Below, piece after piece: positions 1 through 11,292 of a DNA stretch of 64,000 nt. The stretch is from Cyclospora cayetanensis (taxonomy: Eukaryota; Apicomplexa; Conoidasida; Eucoccidiorida; Eimeriidae). The DNA lies in the NCBI RefSeq assembly GCF_002999335.1, contig NW_020312761.1, positions 1 through 64,000 of the forward strand, in the 5' to 3' direction. Below the pieces are notes generated by a model, which was given only the letters and a program-made list of their open reading frames with translations, was not told the origin of the DNA and searched no databases. Made by a program: the position numbers and the translations under genes. Position 1 is the stretch's first letter, and each line of letters starts with the position of its first letter.

Positions 1-3000
1 AGGAAAGGGAGAGGCTGAGGAGAAGAAGGAAGGCGTTGAAGGTGTGAAGGCAGCAGTGCTGAGCAAGCCGGCGCCTCCTGCTGCTAAGGCACTTGGCCTC
101 AAGATGCCTCCTCCTCCTGCTGTCAAGGCTAAAGCGGCTTCTGGAGTGAGCGAGGGGGAGGGAGTGGTTGTTGAGGGTGAGGGTGCGGCAGGAAAGGGAG
201 AGGCTGAGAAGAAGAAGGAAGGCGTTGAAGGTGTGAAGACAGCAGTGCTGATCAAGCCGCCGCCTGTGGTTGCAAAGTTCGTGGGCGTTGGAGAAGCGCC
301 TGTGAGTTCGCCACGCACTGAGGATGATGAAGGTTTGCAGATATTTGAATCGCGATCGCGTGCCACTGTTGCATCAACGGATGGCTTTAGGGGCATGGAG
401 AAAATGGAGAATGGCAGCAGAAAGGATACTCAGCTCCGGATGCTGGCTAGTCAGTTTGACGTCGCAGGTAGCTCTGAAACAAAACAAAGGCTCATCGTAG
501 CCTCCCAAAGTGTTGCCGGCTCAAAGGTTTCCCCACTGCATCCACCGCTCAGAGAAGATGCCTCAGATCTCTCGGCAAGCAGCATGCAAGGCTTTGGCGA
601 TACTACAGAGTCGTCCAAAGGCGCGCCTCTGAAACCGTCAGCTGTTATTGAGAGAGATGAGGCACTCCTCATGGATCGTTCAGCAGTGTCTTTTATTAAA
701 GCACCGGATGCGTCTAGGGCGAGCTATTACGGCTCACTAGGCTTCGGGGATGAAAAGCAGGTGGATAAAAGAGTTCTTTTGTCCGCTGGAGAATTCGGGG
801 CAAGTCAGCAAGACCCTGCAGAATGGTTTTTCCCTCAATCAATTGTTGATGCTGAGCTACTTCACCTCGAGACGAGAGACTACGTTTCAACAGGGAACTG
901 CTTTTACAGTCTAGGCCCGAAGGCGGTTGTGGAATCGCTGTGCGATTCTCAAACGGAGTCTGATATCCAACAAACTGCATCTCCGAATTTGAATGCCAAT
1001 GAAAGTATACTTATTGCTATTGACAGAATTAAAGGCCTGTACGACTCACCCACCAATCTCCTGCAATGGGATAGCAGCCAGAGAACCTCAGCGAGCATTA
1101 GCTGCACGCAGATTGGCAAACTCCCATCTGTGCAGTATGCAACAGTCCTGAGTTTGTGGAGCGAGCTTCTGCTTTATCAGAAGAGCCAGGTCATTTTGGT
1201 GGTTGGGGAGCCTCCACAAAGTAAGGTGCCGTACACTGACGCTTCTCGATATAAATTTGGCTTTTTGACGTCTTACGATGGATTTTCGGGTTCCTGTTGC
1301 TGAGAATCACAAGCACTCGAGTATTTACATGTGTCGACGTTCACAGACAAAGATCGAACTGTACCCTCACTTCTTTGTGGCTTTGGCCTTGTAATCGGAT
1401 CCACCGTTAAAGAGCAGACATGGTTTGCAAGTAGAATCAGGCGCATCTATGACGTAAGTGCCACCCTCTCTAGGTGCCTGAGTTTCCCCTGGGCCGTACA
1501 GCCATCTGTACCAAAGTCCATTTCTCTGCCCTTTCTTAGCCCTTACCCAACTATCGATTTCTGTTTACTTTACAGGCTGTGACGATGTGGAGCACAGTTG
1601 TCTCCAATACATATGACAACGCATCTGTGTGTCGGTGGAGGTGGAGTCTCGGGTTTTGTAGTAATGGCAAGGCTAGAAACATCTCGCTTTCAGGAGCATT
1701 GCTAAGTGATGGGCCCCCTGCTGATGAGGGCTCCTTTGTAATTGTTCTTCATATTGTTCAATGTGAGCAAGAAAACACTACACACACACATCAAGAACCC
1801 GTAGGTACCGCTGCTCAATTATCCACCAGCTCGACACATTCGCATTCAAGGTGTATCCTTCTATCTTTTCATGCTTTTTCTACAGGTGCTTTGTCCGACT
1901 ATGCCACTCCTCAAATCCTAGGAATCCCGAAATTGCCGCTGCAGGTTCTCCAAAGCTCTCTGCTACATGGCGATGCAGTGCACATCAAAACGGGCTCTCA
2001 CACCTCGAAGGGGCTTTCAGCCGTCTCAGAAGAGCTGCAAGCAGCTTTAGGATTCAGTACTGCGGAGGTCAGCAAGTATTACACGAAAAATCGTGCTGTT
2101 GCACAAAGCGAGTTACAGTACTGCAGATCCTTCCTGAAATGCTTTGATTTGTTATGGTGTTACTACAGGCGGTGGCTGCAGTACGTATTTGTTTGGCTTA
2201 CTGGATTCTGTCTAAAGGCATCAGTTTGAGGCCTGAAGACGCAGATGTTACTGAGATACTTCTAGGATCACAGGCAGGATCAGTGCAGTCGCTGATCCAA
2301 CAGTGCACCGGGAATCAAGAAGATGTGCTGCGTCACCTACGAAATGCTCTTTATGATGATCTATTCGAACACGTCGTGAATCTGACCAATAAATCTTTGC
2401 AGGTCAGTTACACCGTGTGAGCCTACTAATCATATTGAATACGTTCTCAAACTAATTGAACTAACTGCGTAATTTTCTGTTGCGTGGGGACCCTGGTGTT
2501 CCTGCAGAGCGCTTTCCAACAACTAGTCTCAGCGATCCCATTAGCTCCGCAGGGCAAAGCTCTCCAGATAATAATTGAAGGTAGGAGGCCTACATTTACT
2601 TTGAAATAATGATTGATACGTTCTGGTTGGAACAGCCATCAGCATCTCTTCGGTAACAAAAGAGTGAATTCTTTGGGTGCGTACAGAGTCGCCATACTCG
2701 AAGTTTGCAAAAGATCGTCTGTCGTTCAGGGGCCTCGCTTGCAGAGCTTTTGAGGTACCTAGTGCGCTGAAATATCATATTCCCTTGCAAGCAAAAATTT
2801 TCTGGCTTGTTTGCTTGGCTTATAGCTTGGGATATTCTACAGTGAGGCAATGAACCAAATGGAATATTCGCTTTTGTGTGTCGCTAAGCCGCTTCCACCA
2901 GTCAGTACAAGAGATTTCCTTAGCCGATCGGAAAAATATACTGATGCTTAATGTTGCCGGTGGCTCACAGGTGCTGCAACTAGCATTTGCTTTTCGCGGC

Positions 3001-5677
3001 CTTCATAACCTTCAACGCATCATGGAGACTGACAGTGTGAAGCTTCCACCGTACCTGGAATCGATAAGGCGGACGCCTCAAACTCAACTTCTTGTGCAGA
3101 TCCTTTTTTCCAGATATGGCGGACTTATACCATTTCTTGCTCAAGAACCCCGAAAGCCTGCAGGTTGGCAGAGCATCGATGCTTATCAAAGATCCGTATC
3201 AGCGTATAAGTTTTTGTCTCGCGGCCACTGTGTTCATGACTGGGGGTCCTTGTATCTGCAATAGCCATGGATCAGCCATTAACTGTTTCCTGGTGCAGAC
3301 GTATCAAGGTGGATGGCTTGGATGACCGAAAAGCCATATATAAGAGAAGTCTTGAGAGTAATGCCCAACGGGTCGTTACTTGTCGACTGGCTGGGAAGCT
3401 GGGCGAGCACGAGCTTAATGGAGCTAACCGCAGCTTCGTGGACCGTTGATGGGTATACTTATAGCAAGATAGAAAGCTTGCTTTGCTCAGTAAGCGATCG
3501 AAATAGCAGTTTTGTTGTTCCTGTGGGCACTATGTAGTTCGACATGTTTCAAGCACTTGTCGATAAAGACGGATAGTGGAAGGATATAACCCAGCAATTG
3601 TTGAACTTTGTAATACATACGTCTGTGCAGGCATCAGCTACAAGGATGTGCAAAAACATGATTCATCCCGGTTATGCGCTTCGCTTGTTTCACGCCGTCA
3701 AGGATTCTCTAGCGACTGAACTCGTGGAAAGGCCCGTACTAGTCGTACGGTCGTCGGACTCGCGTATGTATGCACTTGGCAAAGTACCATTCGGTCTTGG
3801 CAGGAAATGGGACAAATACATCTTCACAACTTATCAGATAATGACTCATACTTCTGTCTTTATTCTCCGCAGGCCTGGTTAACTGGACGCACCAAGAGCT
3901 AAGGATAGTAGAAGACTGGCAGAGGTATGCAGGTTTTACGAGCGAGGCGTACGCATGAACTTTATATGAGAATCATAGGTAAGTATGAGAGACTATGAAT
4001 TTTTGCAGGCTTTGTAATTGTGAATGTGTATCTCAGTTTTGGCTTTCCAGTGCTGGCGCGATTGAGCGATCTGCCAAAGTACTGTCCTCATCTTTTTGAA
4101 ATGGGCATGTTTTATGGCCACGAGGAATCCTGGCAGGTTCTTGCGGAGTATCTCAACACGGAAGACTTTGCCGTTGGTAAAGCTCTCATTTTTGCAAGGA
4201 GTTCAGCCTATAACGCTCTGTATGGCTTCGAGTTAGCAGCTAAAGCTATTGAGAAAGACCGCGAAAACCGGCTACAAACCCTTCGGGCACAGTGGGACAA
4301 GCTGCAAACATTGAAGGCCGAGCTGTATGGTGGCGCTTACATGGAAATTCTACCTGAACAAATGCTTTCAGAACCCGTGGTAAACGATGTAATACCCGGA
4401 ATCTTATTGCGACCAAGTTCAGTTGCATCATCTGCTTCGCCTGGCAAAACAGTATATCCTCACAAGTCAACGGAATCATCCATTGCTAGCATGAAGGTAT
4501 CGGACAGCACGGAATCTGACGAGCACAACAATATCAGCTTAAGTGCGCGAGAGCCCCTTCAGCGAGGAGAAAGTTGTAGTAACCTCTGTCAGCGAACACA
4601 CTCTCACTCTGTTCAGACAGCAACTTCCTCTAATATTCTACCTCAGTCCAGCCTTTTGTTCCGTGAATCGCTGAATGAGCCAAATGCTTCAGATCTCAAA
4701 CCCAGCAGCTCCCTTGATTCGGCACCAGCTTCACTTGCATCGGCTCTTCCAAGATTTCTGCCATCGAAGTCTAACGGTGGGCAGCCTTCGCCACCCACTG
4801 CAAAAAACAGTTGCTCCCGGCTGCCTCCTCAAGTGATGTCAACCAGTTCTCCAGAAACAGATAGCACCAACAAAAACATGGAAGCCGCATTTGCACATGG
4901 TGATCCTAGTAAACCAAATATGGTGGAAAGTTACTCCTGTCAGACACCCCTTGGCAAGACACCTGTTTCAGGGAAGACTGTGACCCAGAAGCTGCCTTCT
5001 GCTATAGGCGGCGGTATGTCGACTGATGCTGAGGATGCGAAAGATGAGAATGCTATCTACACAGAAAAAATGGCAGGAGAGGAAGCACAACAGGGGCTTG
5101 AACCAACAGACGCTGCAGGATCGGGTTCCCCAGTTGAGGAGAAGCACATGCTCCGTATTTGCACCGTAGATGCAGAAGGCGAAGAAAAAGCTTGTGAAAA
5201 TCCGGTTACTCAGAACGAAGAGGTAGCATCACCAAACACGGACGACATTTCGTCATGTGAGTTACCATGCAGCTCTACAAATACAGAAGATCCAGCACGT
5301 GCACTTTCGAGAGGGGCTGATGGTCAGAACGGGGAAGTTCAAGAAGCCTCGGCGGAAGGTCTTGTGCACGAAGAAATCGAACGTAACTCTGATGCTCAGC
5401 ATCCTCAGTCCAATGTAGCCAGTGAATCTGACGATGCTCAGGAACAAGAGCAAACGAGTAAGTACGAGACTGCCTATGTTGCTTTAAATTTCCCCTGAGC
5501 TACTCTCGAGTCCAAAAGAGCACCGCCTGCATGTGTGTGTATTCCTACAATCTGTTCTTCTTAGCTGCAGCGAAAACGGGTCTTCGAGCAATGTGGCGTA
5601 CGACTACAAACGACGGAGCTTGGCGAGGGCTTGTAATCCTGCCAAAAGAAAGCACAGAAGAGTCGGCACAAGCGTAG
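1..5677 (+). CDS. NOT1-like HEAT-repeat protein (CCR4-NOT scaffold family), 5' partial, multi-exon
   Basis: The gene begins before the window, because the first frame is open from base 2. Exons with agreeing phases are 2-1220, 1347-1453, 1576-1762, 1886-2067, 2169-2402, 2508-2580, 2687-2754 and one starting near 2902. The structure between about 3000 and 4000 is unresolved. A long last-but-one exon ends at 5457 before GTAAGT, and a terminal exon 5565-5677 ends in TAG. The key evidence is at about 4035-4150: FGFPVLARLSDLPKYCPHLF lines up with the NOT1 HEAT segment of the form FGxxALxRFxxxLxxxPQYCxHL. NOT1 proteins scaffold the CCR4-NOT deadenylase in the cytoplasm. After this motif come about 440 Ser/Pro/Glu-rich, probably disordered residues and then the stop. 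The MIF4G, CAF1-binding and C-terminal NOT1 domains of the family are not seen. The family call rests mainly on one motif, so another HEAT-repeat protein is possible. Confidence 0.45.
2..270 (+). repeat. 189-nt intragenic tandem duplication in the NOT1-like gene
   Basis: The stretch GKGEAEEKKEGVEGVK at base 2 recurs almost unchanged (one Glu to Lys change) at base 191, exactly 189 nt or 63 codons later. Copies match for roughly 25 codons and then diverge in a Pro/Ala/Val-rich segment. More copies probably lie upstream of the window. The encoded peptide is charged and low in complexity. Confidence 0.8.
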
Positions 5678-7949
5678 CTAAGTGATAGCCAATAAGCAGC
5701 TCATTGCATCCTGCTGACGGCCAAGACAAGATCATGGAGAGTACTGGGGTCGCAAAGAAAAGCCATTGGACTGCAGAGCCGAAGCTAACACGTGGTATCC
5801 TCCGCCATTCTTACTGATGCCTGCGAGCGAGGATCCGAGATTGCGTAGTGTCTTCCTTCTCTGTTAGCTGAGTCCAACATAAAGGTGTGTTACAACGGTC
5901 GGTGACACCAGAAGCGGCCCTCTTTAAGGCTCCTCAAGATGCTTCAAGAGCCACCTTCAGGAGTACTTCGTTTCTGTGGATGAGACCCGCTAAGTAGCGA
6001 GAATGATGAAAAATGCAGACTGTAGGCGCACGCATTGTAGACAGTAGGTACTCTATCAATTGATATGCATCTTAGCATCGAACGCTTTCGTTGACGTGGT
6101 ACTGTGGAGATGCTCCGAGCCCAAAACGACGTGCTTGTTTCTATTTTTTTTTTGAAAAAACAGGTCTTGCCAGCAGATAGAATAGGTTAGAATAATTGAG
6201 GACGCTTGAAAGCTCTGAATAAATATCATCTCGATATCATAAATACTATACTAAAAGTAGTGTTCAGATGAGCTTACTGCCTGTTTCACGACTGTACTTT
6301 GCGTTTCGACTGCTCGTCTCCTCATTAAGACAGCGTCCAGCATTTACAGGATTTCGACCTCCAGGAAACAACCTAGTTCTGTTTCCTGAAATCTTTTGCT
6401 GAATTTTCGCATACAAATCAAGAAAGAAGAATGCTATTTGTCATTACTAACGACGCTGGTCTATAAGAATTCGCTGCAGCGTGACTTTGCAGCAATTGGC
6501 CTGCCAATGTCCTTGAAGTAGCACTCACTAGTCCCTTTTTTTTAAGCAATATGAAACTGCATTGCTGTTAGTTTCACATGTTCGGTACCCTTTCATACAG
6601 CTTTAGTATGCACTAGCCTCAATCTCTAAATGTCCTAACAGATCCCAAGTTTTGCGGCTAAAGAGATGAAACGAACATGGTCAATGGTAAGGTGAAGCAT
6701 TTATGTAGTCGGTGATTGCGCCCTCTACAGAACCCCTCTCTTTTCACTGAGGCGGACGTTTTATTGCAATACTAATGACTTGGCCAGGCGTGGGTCTGTA
6801 TATATCAGATTGTCGCACACGACAGGTGAGAAGATAACGTCATTTTCGGTCGCTACTGTGACCCTACCATCGAAGCAAAGAGCAGGGATAGGGAATTTAC
6901 CACCGCTGGATAATGCATGCCAGATGCTCGAGTAATACTCCATTGAAGTCTAACTACGAGCGTTGGACGAGATGTAGCAGTGTGCCCCTTGAATCTGAGC
7001 ACCTGGAAGCCCTAAGCATTATTCGTGTTGGTCAATGATTAAGGAAAGCCTACACTGAATTATTGATTGTAGGGCTATACCACTGGCTGCTAGCTGGTGA
7101 AAGTACCTATACGATGTAAGTCACTTGGAAGCAGCGAGGTGGTGCACAGATCCCATACGGAGAACTGCAAGAATGCTGGATTTTGAGCAGCGCATCACTA
7201 GTTTAAAACTCTGAATGAAAGGATTTACTTCTATGAGACAAAGCTAGTTATTTATTGTGCAAATTGCTGCAGGACACAAGCACGGTGACCAACTAAAAAC
7301 AGTAGCGAGCTGAACCTGCTCGTAGTCTTCTCCTGTTTATCGCTTGTCCATGCACTTTCTGTTGCCGGAGCGCTCAAAGCGGAGTCTACCGTCGGCAGGA
7401 TGTGTTACCTAATCGGTAGAAAAGAAAGTGTCTCGGTGTTCTTTTACTGAGCTGCGAACTCGTCCATTGACTGATGCTCACAGATTCGAGTAGCTGTGCT
7501 CATCTTACATATATGATGTGCTTGTGCCATATAAAAGCCGGCTTATTTTATATCTTGAAGTACTTTGAAAAATTGTAATCGTTTTTTGTTTGATGGCCAA
7601 ATGGGTGGCCGCCATGTGCAGCATTTCTAGTGGCTATATGGTCATGAGCATGCGACGCCTTGGTGCCGCAGCCAAGTCTTCCGGTGAATGTGTCAAACGA
7701 TGCGAAATGTTCCTAGCTCCTTGCTTATTCTATGTTTGATTGGTTTGAATTCTTCTGGAAGGCTCCGATCAAAGACGAAGCCTTTCCCCCATTCTGCAGA
7801 CAGACTCGGTCACAATGTAGGCGGATCATCTCTTGTTGAAGCCAAGACACCCCCTCTCCCCTTGCGCCCTCCTCTTTGTTATAACCTATCCGTACTTCTG
7901 ATTAGCAAAATTATAACGAGAGAAAGAAGTTGAGGAGTCGGAAAAAAGA
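5678..7949. other. Intergenic, no gene seen
   Basis: No frame is open for more than about 80 codons and I recognise no RNA gene. Short runs of T (near 6148 and 6536) and generally AT-richer sequence mark it as non-coding. The first part presumably includes the 3' UTR of the NOT1-like gene. Confidence 0.6.
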
Positions 7950-8031
7950 CGACGGCTGCAGGATTCGAACCTGCGCGGGCAGAGCCCAGTGGATTTCGAG
8001 TCCACCTCCTTAACCACTCGGACAAACCGCC
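7950..8031 (-). tRNA. tRNA-Ser(CGA)
   Basis: Read on the minus strand, this is an 82-nt class II tRNA. The acceptor arm GGCGGTT pairs with AGCCGTC (two G-U pairs). The anticodon stem GTGGA/TCCAC encloses CTCGAAA, giving anticodon CGA. A long variable arm (GGGCTCTGCCC region) is typical of serine tRNAs, and the T arm GCAGG-TTCGAAT-CCTGC supplies an intact B box. The discriminator base is G. No intron is present. It decodes UCG and is transcribed away from the gene that starts at 8141. Confidence 0.96.
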
Positions 8032-8140
8032 ATAGCAGCTGGAGAAAATCGACTGCGCTTGCAACGTCGATGTTGTCTTGACCCATAGTAGCACTTTATC
8101 TTGCTCTCTAGCCTAAACAGCTGATAGACCTTGGGCCCCG

Positions 8141-9826
8141 ATGGCAGACACAAGCAAACGGGCAAGTGGAGTGATGCACATCCCTGGTACGTCGTCGCGC
8201 CGGCGATCTCAGGCGAAGAAGGGAGTGACACCCCAAACGAGACCTTCTGGAGGACCTGTCAGCGCTCCCGGAACGGTAATACACCCTTTGGGGGCTTCCA
8301 CAGGGAATCGACAACCTATCACTGGATCGAGGGGCAGCGATGCGGAGCCAATCCAAGACCGGATTCATTCATCTACCATCTTGGCGCCTCCCCAATTTGA
8401 ACCATCAGAATTTGTGCCTCTCGCAGAAAAGTGTCACTCGCAGCGTCTTTCTGGCGTCGTCCGGCCGCTTGTTCAATCAAACTCCATTGCGGGTGGCCCG
8501 AGAACAACCAGCCATGCAGGGCTCATTATCCCACAGCTGTTCAACCCTTCAGTCTTCAGCCATAGGACGCAATACATGCGTTCGGCGCAGCATGTTGTAT
8601 ATCGGCCAAATGCATGCCCTTCAGGCCCGAGCCCTGTAATTGCTAGCATGTCGGCTCCCCGTAGGGCAGCAGTGTTTGCAGCCAGTACACTAGGGGCTGC
8701 TTACCTGCCATATGTCTCCACAAACAGCGCCACACTAGCATATTCAACTGACCTTCAAGCAGGCATTCGCTTTCAGCAGCTCCAAAGGGAAGCAGGCGGG
8801 AGAAATGCGCCAAGTGAATCTAAGAGCTTGAGCAGCTCTTCCATCAAAGGTCTCGGTAGTTCCCCTGATCTTTCAGCTTGCGAATCCCCTAAGTTCGTCG
8901 CTGCTGTGTCTCATGGCAGAACAGCAACTACAGACTTTTCTCCCCCTCCTTCTGATGGAATACCCTCCACACCTGAGAGCCAGCAGTCGTTCGCCAACCA
9001 GTCAAACAGAGCCTCATTGGCATGTTGTGGCATGGATCTACAGCCAGTGAGCATCTGTCAGCTTTTCTTATGTGAGACCAAAACACCATGCTCCACGACT
9101 AGTTTCCTCGGCTCGCTGTTGAGGACTAGTTCTATGTTATTCTATCTGCCACTGAAGGCCCGAACAAGCAGATATAGGCGCTCTTGGTCCCCCACGGACT
9201 TGTTCCAGCTATTTCTGGCGTTCGCGCTTCAAGAACTCTCATTCTACTAGTACATGCCACTATTTGTGCGCAGGCTCTTCGTCGCCCCCAGCCAAGCCGG
9301 CGTTGCCTGCCAAGCAAGCAAATTGCCATTCAGCGATACAGCAGCTGCAAAACGCCGAGGATGAGGCTACGTCCTTAGTTCTGGCGGCACAGGATCGGGC
9401 CAGCGCCCTGCGTGCACAAGCAAGAGCACAAGCGGAGACCGAGGGTCAGCGACTTAGAAGCTCTATGGAGGCTTCGTTGGAAGCGATTGCCGAAAAAGTA
9501 CGTTTTACGCCACTACATTTTTAAACCAACATAAACGGAACCGAAGATGTTGCTAACATCGCTGCTATACTTTGAGAAAAGCTTTAGCCTTAGTTTTTAT
9601 GACTAAGTATTGGTAAAAGTTGACTGCTAAGCCATGTACTTCGAAGCACACAGACTCCATATCAGCGCAAGTCAGTATGTATGTGCAGCACAAGAGGGAG
9701 CACGAAGCGGATCGACAGGTCTGTTCTCAAGAGGAAGCAGAAGTGGGTGGCATACTGGAAAGGGATAAGAGTGCCAATCTACCAAGAACTGTTGCAATGA
9801 TTGTCGGTACGCAAGAGAAATCCTGA
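8141..9826 (+). CDS. V-type ATPase subunit G domain with about 310-residue N-terminal extension
   Basis: The model is exon 1 8141-9071 (donor GTGAGA), exon 2 9274-9497 (donor GTACGT) and exon 3 9689-9826, all phases agreeing, giving 430 residues. Exons 2 and 3 carry a pattern typical of V-ATPase G: SAIQQLQNAEDEATSLVLAA, then Arg/Ala/Glu-rich coiled coil, about 110 residues, the usual full length of the subunit. Subunit G belongs to the peripheral stalk that links V1 to V0 in the proton pump of acidic organelles. Exon 2 has no ATG of its own, so an upstream exon is required. The only candidate seen is the Ser/Pro-rich frame at 8141, which is not a known part of subunit G. Other donors (9046, 9056) and a separate upstream gene are possible. 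The G-domain call is firmer than the extension. Confidence 0.6.
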
Positions 9827-9880
9827 TTACCACGATTTTCCATGCACGAAAGCTTACCCTTGAACGGAGCCTCCCACTAG

Positions 9881-10599
9881 TCAATTTCATCGCGTTTTTT
9901 GTCCACTCATTGGAGGATGAACCCAGTGATTTCGTGTTCCTGCTTTGCACTGGCCCGTCCCGCCATGGTTGTGGAACCAAGTTTGGATTTCTGCGTTGTG
10001 TGTGTCGCTCGATGCTTTACCTTCCAGATCTGGTGCTGAATGTTGATGTCCAGTGCCCGATTGAGGCAATTAAGCTCTTTTGTTATCCTGAGAAATTGCT
10101 GGCATTCAAGGAGAGAGCAGCATTTCTACACCACCCCAGTGGCGAACTGTTGTTACGTACAGAGGACCACATTACTTGGGATCAGGAAGGCCGCGCTCTC
10201 CTTGAAAGAGACGCCCTCCGTCACAGGCACAGCTTTGGTTCCTTCTGGACAAGGCACCAAAGTAGAGTGCATGCTTCTGATCGTCCTGCCGTGTTGGTTA
10301 AAACCCCTTCCTTTGTGGATCCTTTGGACAGAGACATGAATCGCCGACTCCCGACACTCTGGGAACCCCAAGGAACCACCGAATTCGTGTCCTTCAAGCT
10401 CCCAGATTTTGCGCTTTCATCACCCAGCTGCTCGCCGAGCGAGAGCGAATCTCCGGCTCTCAGTGTCAGCGAACAAGTGGGCCCTTTAGAAGGTGCCATC
10501 CAGGGCACTGCGACTCCTGATGTCCTGCCTACAAACGGCGCAACCACTTCACCAAACGCAGGCCGGGTATCGAAACTCGGTAGCGGCGCGACAGAATAA
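9881..10599 (+). CDS. Unrecognised exon, weakly uDENN-like; possible continuation of the V-ATPase G gene
   Basis: An open frame of 239 codons follows a good acceptor (CCCACTAG at 9880) and has no in-frame ATG near its start, so it looks like an internal or terminal exon. It encodes NFIAFFVHSLEDEPSDFVF, then PDLVLNVDVQCPIEAIKLF with CYPEKL, and a Ser/Pro-rich tail. The string IKLFCYPEKL recalls the FCFP/FCLP core of upstream DENN domains of Rab GEFs, but the following FVLT-type motif is not clear. The acceptor phase fits a donor GTACGC at 9807 inside the V-ATPase G exon, so alternative splicing or a fusion could join them. Function is not assigned. Confidence 0.3.
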
Positions 10600-11292
10600 T
10601 GTATAATGTAAAGTTTGGCGAGTGGGGAGGAACTGCCGGTAAACTGCGGCTGTCAGCCTCGTAACATTCTCCATACCTTTTATGCTCAAATTAGGCGTCT
10701 TCGTTAGTAACTGACGTTCTCATTGCCGGAAGGCTCCTTTTATCCGGCCCGTAGTGTGCCTCTCACTCTGTGAAACTGGGCTTGCTTTATTGTAACTATT
10801 CACAGCGAGATGCAGGCAGGGTGGCGTAGGTATCGTTTCGAGATTTGCAAAAATGCACCACTGAACCTTATAAATCGGCTCATCGCCTCTATGCTGGCAT
10901 TCCAGCTACCCGTCGTGGAATAGTGAAGAGCTCTAAAACAGAAAGCCCGGCGAAACCAACTCTCCTGCTCATATATTCCGCCTTCTGTAGCGAACAAGTT
11001 GATGAGGCTTGACAAAACTCTTCAACTCTTCGGGGCTTTCGCGTTACGCCATAAAACTACTAGGCCTCTAGCAGCAGAGTCACTCCCTCGTCCCAGGAGC
11101 AAAATCCAAGCAAGAGATCAAGCACTGCCACATTAGGAAAAGGCTCTGTGCTCTCTAGACAGTATGTACGGGGGCTCACTTTCAAGGAAGGTAGTAGGGC
11201 GCTGAAGCAGATGCACACCAACTGCCCATGCTGTAATGCTGCAAGATCAGGATAAAAGCTGCGCATACAATTTTCTTGGGGTTAAATCCTCC
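10600..11292. other. Convergent intergenic region
   Basis: This lies between the plus-strand frame ending at 10599 and the minus-strand GPHR gene ending at 11293. It should hold both 3' UTRs. Only short shadow frames are present and I see no RNA gene. Confidence 0.5.
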
